64,000 nt of DNA from Halichondria panicea. Its lineage: Eukaryota > Porifera > Demospongiae > Suberitida > Halichondriidae. Each line of letters begins with the position of its first letter. Position 1 is the stretch's first letter. The DNA is taken from positions 741,001 to 805,000 of the forward strand of contig NC_087377.1 in NCBI RefSeq assembly GCF_963675165.1, in the 5' to 3' direction. The notes beneath the pieces are model-generated. The model ran no database searches, had not been told where the DNA came from, and saw nothing but the letters and a program-made list of their open reading frames with translations. The position numbers and the translations under genes are program-made. Of this stretch, positions 34,001-44,982 are shown piece after piece.

Positions 34001-37000
34001 GAGCGGGTTCAATTCACTAGCAATAGTTTTGCGTTCCCGTGGGTGGGTTCAATTCACTAGCAATAGTTTTAAGTTTCTATGAGTGGTCACTAGCAATAGT
34101 TTTGCGTTCCGTGAGTGGGTTCAATTCACTAGCAATAGTTTTGCGTTCCCGTGAGTGGGTTCAATTCACTAGCAATAGTTTTGCGTTCCCGTGAGTGGGT
34201 TCAATTCACTAGCAATAGTTTTACGTTCCCGTGAGTGGGTTCAATTCACTAGCAATAGTTTTACGTTCCCGTGAGTGGGTTCAATTCACTAGCAATAGTT
34301 TTACGTTCCCTTGAGTGGGTTCAATTCACTAGCAATAGTTTTGCGTTCCCGTGAGTGGGTTCAATTCACTAGCAATAGTTTTACGTTCCCGTGAGTGGGT
34401 TCAATTCACTAGCAATAGTTTTAAATTCTCGTGAGTGGTCACTAGCAATAGTTTTGCGTTCCCGTGGGTGGGTTCAATTCACTAGCAATAGTTTTACGTT
34501 CCCGTGAGTGGGTTCAATTCACTAGCAATAGTTTTACGTTCCCTTGAGTGGGTTCAATTCACTAGCAATAGTTTTGCATTCCCGTGAGTGGGTTCAATTC
34601 ACTAGCAATAGTTTTGCGTTCCCGTGAGTGGGTTCAATTCACTAGCAATAGTTTTACGTTCCCGTGAGTGGGTTCAATTCACTAGCAATAGTTTTAAGTT
34701 GCCGTGAGTGGGTTCAATTCACTAGCAATAGTTTTAAGTTGCCGTGAGTGCATGGGTTCATTTCACTAGCAATAGTTTTACGTTCCCGTGAGTGGGTTCA
34801 ATTCACTAGCAATAGTTTTACGTTCCCTTGAGTGAGTTCAATTCACTAGCAATAGTTTTGCTTTCCCGTGAGTGGGTTCAATTCACTAGCAATAGTTTTG
34901 CGTTCCCGTGAGTGGGTTCAATTCACTAGCAATAGTTTTACGTTCCCGTGAGTGGGTTCAATTCACTAGCAATAGTTTTAAGTTGCCGTGAGTGGGTTCA
35001 ATTCACTAGCAATAGTTTTGCGTTCCCGTGAGTGGGTTCAATTCACTAGCAATAGTTTTGCGTTCCCGTGAGTGGGTTCAATTCACTAGCAATAGTTTTA
35101 CGTTCCCGTGAGTGGGTTCAATTCACTAGCAATAGTTTTACTTTCCCGTGAGTGGGTTCAATTCACTAGCAATAGTTTTACGTTCCCGTGAGTGGGTTCA
35201 ATTCACTAGCAATAGTTTTACTTTCCTGTGAGTGGGTTCAATTCACTAGCAATAGTTTTACGTTCCCGTGAGTGGGTTCAATTCACTAGCAATAGTTTTG
35301 CGTTCTTGTGAGTGGGTGTAATTCACTAGCAATAGTTTTGCGTTCCCGTGAGTGGGTTCAATTCACTAGCAATAGTTTTACGTTCCCGTGAGTGGGTTCA
35401 ATTCACTAGCAATAGTTTTAAGTTGCCGTGAGTGGGTTCAATTCACTAGCAATAGTTTTAAGTTGCCGTGAGTGCATGGGTTCACTTCACCAGCAATAGT
35501 TTTACTTTCCCGTGAGTGGGTTCAATTCACTAGCAATAGTTTTGCGTTCTTGTGAGTGGGTGTAATTCACTAGCAATAGTTTTGCGTTCCCGTGAGTGGG
35601 TTCAATTCACTAGCAATAGTTTTACGTTCCCGTGAGTGGGTTCAATTCACTAGCAATAGTTTTAAGTTGCCGTGAGTGGGTTCAATTCACTAGCAATAGT
35701 TTTAAGTTGCCGTGAGTGCATGGGTTCACTTCACCAGCAATAGTTTTACTTTCCCGTGAGTGGGTTCAATTCACTAGCAATAGTTTTACGTTCCCGTGAG
35801 TGGGTTCAATTCACTAGCAATAGTTTTACTTTCCTGTGAGTGGGTTCAATTCACTAGCAATAGTTTTACGTTCCCATGAGTGGGTTCAATTCACTAGCAA
35901 TAGTTTTGCGTTCTTGTGAGTGGGTTCAATTCACTAGCAATAGTTTTACGTTCCCGTGAGTGGGTTCAATTCACTAGCAATAGTTTTACGTTCCCTTGAG
36001 TGGGTTCAATTCACTAGCAATAGTTTTGCGTTCCCGTGAGTGGGTTCAATTCACTAGCAATAGTTTTAAGTTGCCGTGTGTGGGTTCAATTCACTAGCAA
36101 TAGTTTTACGTTCCCATGAGTGGGTTCAATTCACTAGCAATAGTTTTGCGTTCCCGTGAGTGGGTTCAATTCACTAGCAATAGTTTTGCGTTCCCGTGAG
36201 TGGGTTCAATTCACTAGCAATAGTTTTGCGTTCCCGTGAGTGGGTTCAATTCACTAGCAATAGTTTTGCGTTCCCGTGAGTGGGTTCAATTCACTAGCAA
36301 TAGTTTTACTTTTCCTTGAGTGGGTTCAATTCACTAGCAATAGTTTTACGTTCCCGTAAGTGGGTTCAATTCACTAGCAATAGTTTTACTTTCCCTTGAG
36401 TGGGTTCAATTCACTAGCAATAGTTTTAAGTTGCCGTGAGTGCATGGGTTCACTTCACTAGCAATAGTTTTACGTTCCCGTGAGTGGGTTCAATTCACTA
36501 GCAATAGTTTTACTTTCCCTTGAGTGGGTTCAATTCACTAGCAATAGTTTTACGTTCCCGTGAGTGGGTTCAATTCACTAGCAATAGTTTTACTTTCCCT
36601 TGAGTGGGTTCAATTCACTAGCAATAGGTTTACGTTCCCGTGAGTGGGTTCAATTCACTAGCAATAGTTTTGCGTTCTTGTGAGTGGGTTCAATTCACTA
36701 GCAATAGTTTTGCGTTCCCGTGAGTGGGTTCAATTCACTAGCAATAGTTTACGTTCCCGTGAGTGGGTTCAATTCACTAGCAATAGTTTTGCGTTCTTGT
36801 GAGTGGGTTCAATTCACTAGCAATAGTTTTGCGTTCCCGTGAGTGGGTTCAATTCACTAGCAATAGTTTTACGTTCCCGTGAGTGGGTTCAATTCACTAG
36901 CAATAGTTTTAAGTTGCCGTTAGTGGGTTCAATTCACTAGCAATAGTTTTAAGTTGCCGTGAGTGCATGGGTTCATTTCACTAGCAATAGTTTTACGTTC

Positions 37001-40000
37001 CCGTGAGTGGATTCAATTCACTAGCAATAGTTTTACGTTCCCTTGAGTGGGTTCAATTCACTAGCAATAGTTTTGCTTTCCCGTGAGTGGGTTCAATTCA
37101 CTAGCAATAGTTTTGCGTTCCCGTGAGTGGGTTCAATTCACTAGCAATAGTTTTACGTTCCCGTGAGTGGGTTCAATTCACTAGCAATAGTTTTAAGTTG
37201 CCGTGAGTGGGTTCAATTCACTAGCAATAGTTTTGCGTTCCCGTGAGTGGGTTCAATTCACTAGCAATAGTTTTACTTTCCTGTGAGTGGGTTCAATTCA
37301 CTAGCAATAGTTTTACGTTCCCGTGAGTGGGTTCAATTCACTAGCAATAGTTTTGCGTTCTTGTGAGTGGGTTCAATTCACTAGCAATAGTTTACGTTCC
37401 CGTGAGTGGGTTCAATTCACTAGCAATAGTTTTGCGTTCTTGTGAGTGGGTTCAATTCACTAGCAATAGTTTTGCGTTCCCGTGAGTGGGTTCAATTCAC
37501 TAGCAATAGTTTTACGTTCCCGTGAGTGGGTTCAATTCACTAGCAATAGTTTTAAGTTGCCGTTAGTGGGTTCAATTCACTAGCAATAGTTTTAAGTTGC
37601 CGTGAGTGCATGGGTTCATTTCACTAGCAATAGTTTTACGTTCCCGTGAGTGGATTCAATTCACTAGCAATAGTTTTACGTTCCCTTGAGTGGGTTCAAT
37701 TCACTAGCAATAGTTTTGCTTTCCCGTGAGTGGGTTCAATTCACTAGCAATAGTTTTGCGTTCCCGTGAGTGGGTTCAATTCACTAGCAATAGTTTTACG
37801 TTCCCGTGAGTGGGTTCAATTCACTAGCAATAGTTTTAAGTTGCCGTGAGTGGGTTCAATTCACTAGCAATAGTTTTGCGTTCCCGTGAGTGGGTTCAAT
37901 TCACTAGCAATAGTTTTACTTTCCTGTGAGTGGGTGTAATTCACTAGCAATAGTTTTGCGTTCCCGTGAGTGGGTTCAATTCACTAGCAATAGTTTTACG
38001 TTCCCGTGAGTGGGTTCAATTCACTAGCAATAGTTTTAAGTTGCCGTGAGTGGGTTCAATTCACTAGCAATAGTTTTAAGTTGCCGTGAGTGCATGGGTT
38101 CACTTCACCAGCAATAGTTTTACTTTCCCGTGAGTGGGTTCAATTCACTAGCAATAGTTTTACGTTCCCGTGAGTGGGTTCAATTCACTAGCAATAGTTT
38201 TACTTTCCTGTGAGTGGGTTCAATTCACTAGCAATAGTTTTACGTTCCCATGAGTGGGTTCAATTCACTAGCAATAGTTTTGCGTTCTTGTGAGTGGGTT
38301 CAATTCACTAGCAATAGTTTTACGTTCCCGTGAGTGGGTTCAATTCACTAGCAATAGTTTTACGTTCCCTTGAGTGGGTTCAATTCACTAGCAATAGTTT
38401 TGCGTTCCCGTGAGTGGGTTGAATTCACTAGCAATAGTTTTGCGTTCCCGTGAGTGGGTTCAATTCACTAGCAATAGTTTTAAGTTGCCGTGAGTGGGTT
38501 CAATTCACTAGCAATAGTTTTACGTTCCCATGAGTGGGTTCAATTCACTAGCAATAGTTTTGCGTTCCCGTGAGTGGGTTCAATTCACTAGCAATAGTTT
38601 TGCGTTCCCGTGAGTGGGTTCAATTCACTAGCAATAGTTTTGCGTTCCCGTGTGGGTTCAATTCACTAGCAATAGTTTTACTTTCCCTTGAGTGGGTTCA
38701 ATTCACTAGCAATAGTTTTACGTTCCCGTAAGTGGGTTCAATTCACTAGCAATAGTTTTACTTTCCCTTGAGTGGGTTCAATTCACTAGCAATAGTTTTA
38801 AGTTGCCGTGAGTGCATGGGTTCACTTCACTAGCAATAGTTTTACGTTCCCGTGAGTGGGTTCAATTCACTAGCAATAGTTTTACTTTCCCTTGAGTGGG
38901 TTCAATTCACTAGCAATAGTTTTACGTTCCCGTGAGTGGGTTCAATTCACTTGCAATAGTTTTACTTTCCCTTGAGTGGGTTCAATTCACTAGCAATAGT
39001 TTTAAGTTGCCGTGAGTGCATGGGTTCACTTCACTAGCAATAGTTTTACGTTCCCGTGAGTGGGTTCAATTCACTAGCAATAGTTTTGCGTTCCCGTGAG
39101 TGGGTTCAATTCACTAGCAATAGTTTTACGTTCCCGTGGGTGGGTTCAATTCACTAGCAATAGTTTTACTTTCCCTTGAGTGGGTTCAATTCACTAGCAA
39201 TAGTTTTAAGTTGCCGTGAGTGCATGGGTTCACTTCACTAGCAATAGTTTTACGTTCCCGTGAGTGCATGGGTTCACTTCACTAGCAATAGTTTTACGTT
39301 CCCGTGAGTGGGTTCAATTCACTAGCAATAGTTTTACGTTCCCTTGAGTGGGTTCAATTCACTAGCAATAGTTTTGCGTTCCCGTGAGTGGGTTGAATTC
39401 ACTAACAATAGTTTTGCGTTCCCGTGAGTGGGTTCAATTCACTATAGCAATAGTTTTAAGCTGCCGTGAGTGGGTTCAATTCACTAGCAATAGTTTTGCG
39501 TTCCCGTGAGTGGGTTCAATTCACTAGCAATAGTTTTGCGTTCCCGTGAGTGGGTTCAATTCACTAGCAATAGTTTTGCGTTCCCGTGAGTGGGTTCAAT
39601 TCACTAGCAATAGTTTTGCGTTCCCGTGAGTGGGTTCAATTCACTAGCAATAGTTTTACTTTCCCTTGAGTGGGTTCAATTCACTAGCAATAGTTTTAAG
39701 TTGCCGTGAGTGCATGGGTTCACTTCACTAGCAATAGTTTTACGTTCCCGTGAGTGGGTTCAATTCACTAGCAATAGTTTTACTTTCCCTTGAGTGGGTT
39801 CAATTCACTAGCAATAGTTTTACGTTCCCGTGAGTGGGTTCAATTCACTAGCAATAGTTTTACTTTCCCTTGAGTGGGTTCAATTCACTAGCAATAGTTT
39901 TAAGTTGCCGTGAGTGCATGGGTTCACTTCACTAGCAATAGTTTTACGTTCCCGTGAGTGGGTTCAATTCACTAGCAATAGTTTTACGTTCCCTTGAGTG

Positions 40001-43000
40001 GGTTCAATTCACTAGCAATAGTTTTGCGTTCCCGTGAGTGGGTTCAATTCACTAGCAATAGTTTTGCGTTCCCGTGAGTGGGTTCAATTCACTAGCAATA
40101 GTTTTGCGTTCCCGAGAGTGGGTTCAATTCACTAGCAATAGTTTTACTTTCCCTTGAGTGGGTTCAATTCACTAGCAATAGTTTTACGTTCCTGTGAGTG
40201 GGTTCAATTAACTAGCAATAGTTTTACGTTCCCGTGAGTGGGTTCAATTCACTAGCAATAGTTTTGCGTTCTTGTGAGTGGGTTCAATTCACTAGCAATA
40301 GTTTTGCGTTCCCGTGAGTGGGTTCAATTCACTAGCAATAGTTTTACGTTCCCGTGAGTGGGTTCAATTCACTAGCAATAGTTTTAAGTTGCCGTGAGTG
40401 GGTTCAATTCAATAGCAATAGTTTTAAGTTGCCGTGAGTGGGTTCAATTCACTAGCAATAGTTTTACGTTCCCGTGAGTGGGTTCAATTCACTAGCAATA
40501 GTTTTACGTTCCCGTGAGTGGGTTCAATTCACTAGCAATAGTTTTACGTTCCCTTGAGTGGGTTCAATTCACTAGCAATAGTTTTGCGTTCCCGTGAGTG
40601 GGTTCAATTCACTAGCAATAGTTTTGCGTTCCCGTGAGTGGGTTCAATTCACTAGCAATAGTTTTACGTTCCCGTGAGTGGGTTCAATTCACTAGCAATA
40701 ATTTTACGTTCCTGTGAGTGCATGGGTTCAATTCACTAGCAATAGTTTTACGTTCCCGTGAGTGGGTTCAATTCACTAGCAATAGTTTTACGTTCCCGTG
40801 AGTGGGTTCAATTCACTAGCAATAGTTTTACTTTCCCTTGAGTGGGTTCAATTCACTAGCAATAGTTTTAAGTTGCCGTGAGTGCATGGGTTCACTTCAC
40901 TAGCAATAGTTTTACGTTCCCGTGAGTGGGTTCAATTCACTAGCAATAGTTTTGCGTTCCCGTGAGTGGGTTCAATTCACTAGCAATAGTTTTACGTTCC
41001 CTTGAGTGGGTTCAATTCACTAGCAATAGTTTTACGTTCCCATGAGTGGGTTCAATTCACTAGCAATAGTTTTGCGTTCCCGTGAGTGGGTTCAATTCAC
41101 TAGCAATAGTTTTACTTTCCCTTGAGTGGGTTCAATTCACTAGCAATAGTTTTACGTTCCCGTGAGTGAGTTCAATTCACTAGCAATAGTTTTACTTTCC
41201 CTTGAGTGGGTTCAATTCACTAGCAATAGTTTTAAGTTGCCGTGAGTGCATGGGTTCACTTCACTAGCAATAGTTTTACGTTCCCGTGAGTGCATGGGTT
41301 CACTTCACTAGCAATAGTTTTACGTTCCCGTGAGTGGGTTCAATTCACTAGCAATAGTTTTACGTTCCCTTGAGTGGGTTCAATTCACTAGCAATAGTTT
41401 TGCGTTCCCGTGAGTGGGTTGAATTCACTAACAATAGTTTTGCGTTCCCGTGAGTGGGTTCAATTCACTATAGCAATAGTTTTAAGCTGCCGTGAGTGGG
41501 TTCAATTCACTAGCAATAGTTTTGCGTTCCCGTGAGTGGGTTCAATTCACTAGCAATAGTTTTGCGTTCCCGTGAGTGGGTTCAATTCACTAGCAATAGT
41601 TTTGCGTTCCCGTGAGTGGGTTCAATTCACTAGCAATAGTTTTGCGTTCCCGTGAGTGGGTTCAATTCACTAGCAATAGTTTTACTTTCCCTTGAGTGGG
41701 TTCAATTCACTAGCAATAGTTTTAAGTTGCCGTGAGTGCATGGGTTCACTTCACTAGCAATAGTTTTACGTTCCCGTGAGTGGGTTCAATTCACTAGCAA
41801 TAGTTTTACTTTCCCTTGAGTGGGTTCAATTCACTAGCAATAGTTTTACGTTCCCGTGAGTGGGTTCAATTCACTAGCAATAGTTTTACTTTCCCTTGAG
41901 TGGGTTCAATTCACTAGCAATAGTTTTAAGTTGCCGTGAGTGCATGGGTTCACTTCACTAGCAATAGTTTTACGTTCCCGTGAGTGGGTTCAATTCACTA
42001 GCAATAGTTTTACGTTCCCTTGAGTGGGTTCAATTCACTAGCAATAGTTTTGCGTTCCCGTGAGTGGGTTCAATTCACTAGCAATAGTTTTGCGTTCCCG
42101 TGAGTGGGTTCAATTCACTAGCAATAGTTTTGCGTTCCCGAGAGTGGGTTCAATTCACTAGCAATAGTTTTACTTTCCCTTGAGTGGGTTCAATTCACTA
42201 GCAATAGTTTTACGTTCCTGTGAGTGGGTTCAATTAACTAGCAATAGTTTTACGTTCCCGTGAGTGGGTTCAATTCACTAGCAATAGTTTTGCGTTCTTG
42301 TGAGTGGGTTCAATTCACTAGCAATAGTTTTGCGTTCCCGTGAGTGGGTTCAATTCACTAGCAATAGTTTTACGTTCCCGTGAGTGGGTTCAATTCACTA
42401 GCAATAGTTTTAAGTTGCCGTGAGTGGGTTCAATTCAATAGCAATAGTTTTACGTTCCCGTGAGTGGGTTCAATTCACTAGCAATAGTTTTACGTTCCCT
42501 TGAGTGGGTTCAATTCACTAGCAATAGTTTTGCGTTCCCGTGAGTGGGTTCAATTCACTAGCAATAGTTTTGCGTTCCCGTGAGTGGGTTCAATTCACTA
42601 GCAATAGTTTTACGTTCCCGTGAGTGGGTTCAATTCACTAGCAATAATTTTACGTTCCTGTGAGTGCATGGGTTCAATTCACTAGCAATAGTTTTACGTT
42701 CCCGTGAGTGGGTTCAATTCACTAGCAATAGTTTTACGTTCCCGTGAGTGGGTTCAATTCACTAGCAATAGTTTTACGTTCCCGTGAGTGGGTTCAATTC
42801 ACTAGCAATAATTTTACGGTCCCGTGAGTGCATGGGTTCAATTCACTAGCAATAGTTTTACGTTCCCGTGAGTGGGTTCAATTCACTAGCAATAGTTTTA
42901 CGTTCCCGTGAGTGGGTTCAATTCACTAGCAATAGTTTTACGTTCCCGTGAGTGGGTTCAATTCACTAGCAATAGTTTTGCGTTCCCGTGAGTGGGTTCA

Positions 43001-43020
43001 ATTCACTGACAATAGTTTTG
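31089..43020. repeat. 40-bp minisatellite array, copy B (about 300 units)
   Basis: About 11.9 kb of the same 40-bp repeat as copy A. The first 3.4 kb (to about 34,450) is rich in a 33-bp variant with GAGTGGTCACTAGC alternating with GTGGGTGG units, while the rest resembles array A with 44-bp GCATGGG variants. Long internal duplications are visible: the rare block with ACTAACAATAG and ACTATAGCAATAG at 39,400-39,460 recurs at about 41,430-41,485, 2,026 bases later, and the GCCGTTAGTGGG variant at 36,915 recurs at about 37,558. The flanks are 53-bp unit pieces as in A. Confidence 0.97.
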
Positions 43021-43024
43021 GTTG

Positions 43025-43145
43025 TTGCGCTGTACTCCCCCCTTGCATGTGTGACTGTTTTTTGTAGTTTGTGCTTTTTGCGCTGTGCTCCTCCCTTGCA
43101 GGTGTGACTGTGTTTTGTAGTTTGTGCTTTTTGCGCTGTACTCCC
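43025..43145. repeat. 53-bp satellite units at the right edge of array B
   Basis: Same two-and-a-bit units as in copy A (21,733-21,852), followed by the CA tract and the 50-base possible exon. Confidence 0.85.
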
Positions 43146-43662
43146 CACACTCACACACACACACACACAGTGAAGGAGCCTCCATCACAACGCCAGCGAT
43201 ATTTCCATAGTCATGATGAGGTACGCTAGGGGGTGTGGTCTCAGCTTGTGTGTGGGTGTGTGTGTAACTGTACATTATGCTGCATGTGAAATTGTCGTAT
43301 ACTATAATTATATAAATACGACCACTTTCCCTCATCCCCCATCTCTCTGTAGACACGCTGTTTCTTATAATCATGGACACTGATGGGACAAGTTGAAGAT
43401 AATTATTGTCAAGAAAGTAAACACAAGCCCGGCCCGTTGCCAAGGAAACATGACAACATTGATCTCATCATTGAAAATTTTTAGCCTATGCAGTCATAAA
43501 AATTAATATTGTTGTATTTTTTAATCTCTACTGCTAAAAATTAATTATGACCAAGAGTGCATGCGCTCTTGTTATGACATAATAATAATTATTACAATAA
43601 AAGTGGTAAAGATCATTAACTATATAAGTAAGTAAGAATTATGTGTATTTTATAAACCTTAC

Positions 43663-43737
43663 AGTCCCCATGAGAACCCGTGTCCTCTCACGAGATCTGA
43701 TCTACTAGCCACACCCTTAACCACTAGGCCACACCCA
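43663..43737 (-). repeat. tRNA-derived SINE-like sequence, copy B
   Basis: Same A-box (GTGGCCTAGTGGTTAAGG) and weak B-box (CGGGTTCTCATGG) on the minus strand as in copies A and C. Confidence 0.55.
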
Positions 43738-44019
43738 TTCTTCACCAATCTGTGTATTATCAGGAGCTCATAAATAAGTTTAATTTTGATGACGGCTCTC
43801 TTCTGATGCTACACAGTTACAATACATTTATCATTGATAACATAGCTGGCATGTGCAATTGTGTGGACAGACATTGACTCAACAAAGCATTCACATCAGG
43901 TATAATTATGGTGGATAGAGTGCTAGTAGTCACCACACAAACACAAGTAATTGATAAAGAACAAATTAATTAAAAAATAAATGCCATCAGTCACAGTTTA
44001 TAATGGCTAGAGGATATTG

Positions 44020-44215
44020 TCAGGTTAGAGTCACTTGCAGTCTAGATCTTCCCTTGAGGTCCTCAGCAATGTCAGCTCTACTGATAACGGGAGATCGACT
44101 CTAGAGCTGTCAACAAGTCCTCCAGTTGTGGACCACCTTGCAACCACTCTACGAGCATGTGTGTGAAACACTTGGTGACACTGTTGGGTCTTCTGGCATT
44201 CTCCTCAGCTATCAC
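44020..44215 (-). pseudogene. terminal death-domain exon, copy B, disrupted
   Basis: Homologue of 22,714-22,899 with two insertions absent from A and C: six or seven bases around 44,042 (GTCTAGA) and four around 44,096 (ATCG). The second breaks the frame in the C-terminal helices. Acceptor and stop are otherwise conserved. Confidence 0.6.
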
Positions 44216-44307
44216 CTGCAATGTACATTGTTATTATAATGACATCATTCTGCACTATCCAAGTTCTACGGTATATCGGCTGAAATTATGAATCATGTCA
44301 AGTTAAT

Positions 44308-44747
44308 TGTCGAAAACACCATTAATTAATTTTACTGCATATGCTTGAGGTGCCAATTTATGAGCCATATTTTCCCTTGTAGTGCCAATGACAGTTAAAA
44401 CCCACTAGACTATATACATAGCAAAAGTGTAGTAGGTGGGAAATATGTCAAGTTAATTGTTGAAAGGAGTTCAGTTGCCAACCAATCGTTTAAGAGCCTG
44501 GAATTTTGATTGCTTTTTAAACACCCACTAACTACTTCCTGTATAGCTTCCGCAGTAAAATTGTGCTGAGCTGGCACACCCTTTTACATTGAAGTCATTG
44601 TAAAATCAATGTGTTTTTGCAGCCTCTGCATTCTGCAATGCATGCACTATTATTCTAAATAAAGGAAGTTTGTGAAATATTGAAGTAAGAGTTCACAATG
44701 GTTTTTGTCTCAGATATAGTGTTTGTCAACTATCAGTGAGCTAGCTG
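44308..44747. other. gene-poor interval after copy B
   Basis: No gene is seen. A short segment (44,450-44,490, GTTGAAAGGAGTTCAGTTGC) recurs at 53,118-53,150 and partly at 22,990-23,010. Confidence 0.45.
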
Positions 44748-44966
44748 GTCTTGAAGATACCTACTATACACAGTACGTGCAGTATAGTGCAGTAGTAATA
44801 GATCTAAGAGGTAAACTAATGCTCCAAGATGGTGGAACATCTCCTCTACACAATTCTGCAGATGCCTACTATGTATGTAAGATGTTCCGTCATCCTTGAG
44901 CATTAGACTACCTCTTAGATCTACTACTACTGCACTTACTGTGTGTATAGTAGGTATCTTCAAGAC
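44748..44966. mobile_element. 219-bp hairpin/foldback element
   Basis: Starts GTCTTGAAGATACCTACTAT and ends with the inverse, ATAGTAGGTATCTTCAAGAC. Pairing continues inwards through AGATCTAAGAGGTA, CTAATGCTC and GATGTTCC around a loop near 44,860, so nearly the whole length folds on itself. No clear target duplication is seen. It sits immediately upstream of the transposase-like gene. Confidence 0.6.
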
Positions 44967-44982
44967 AACTCTCGTTCTCTAC

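Larger units (their letters stand above)
25053..44307. repeat. segmental duplication, copy B
   Basis: Collinear with copy A (6,931-22,991) and, in its right part, with copy C. It is longer mainly because the 97-bp unit is amplified and the 40-bp array is about 3 kb longer. It carries its own decayed piggyBac gene and a kinase/Ig-like exon segment (28,140-29,060) that A lacks. Confidence 0.85.
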
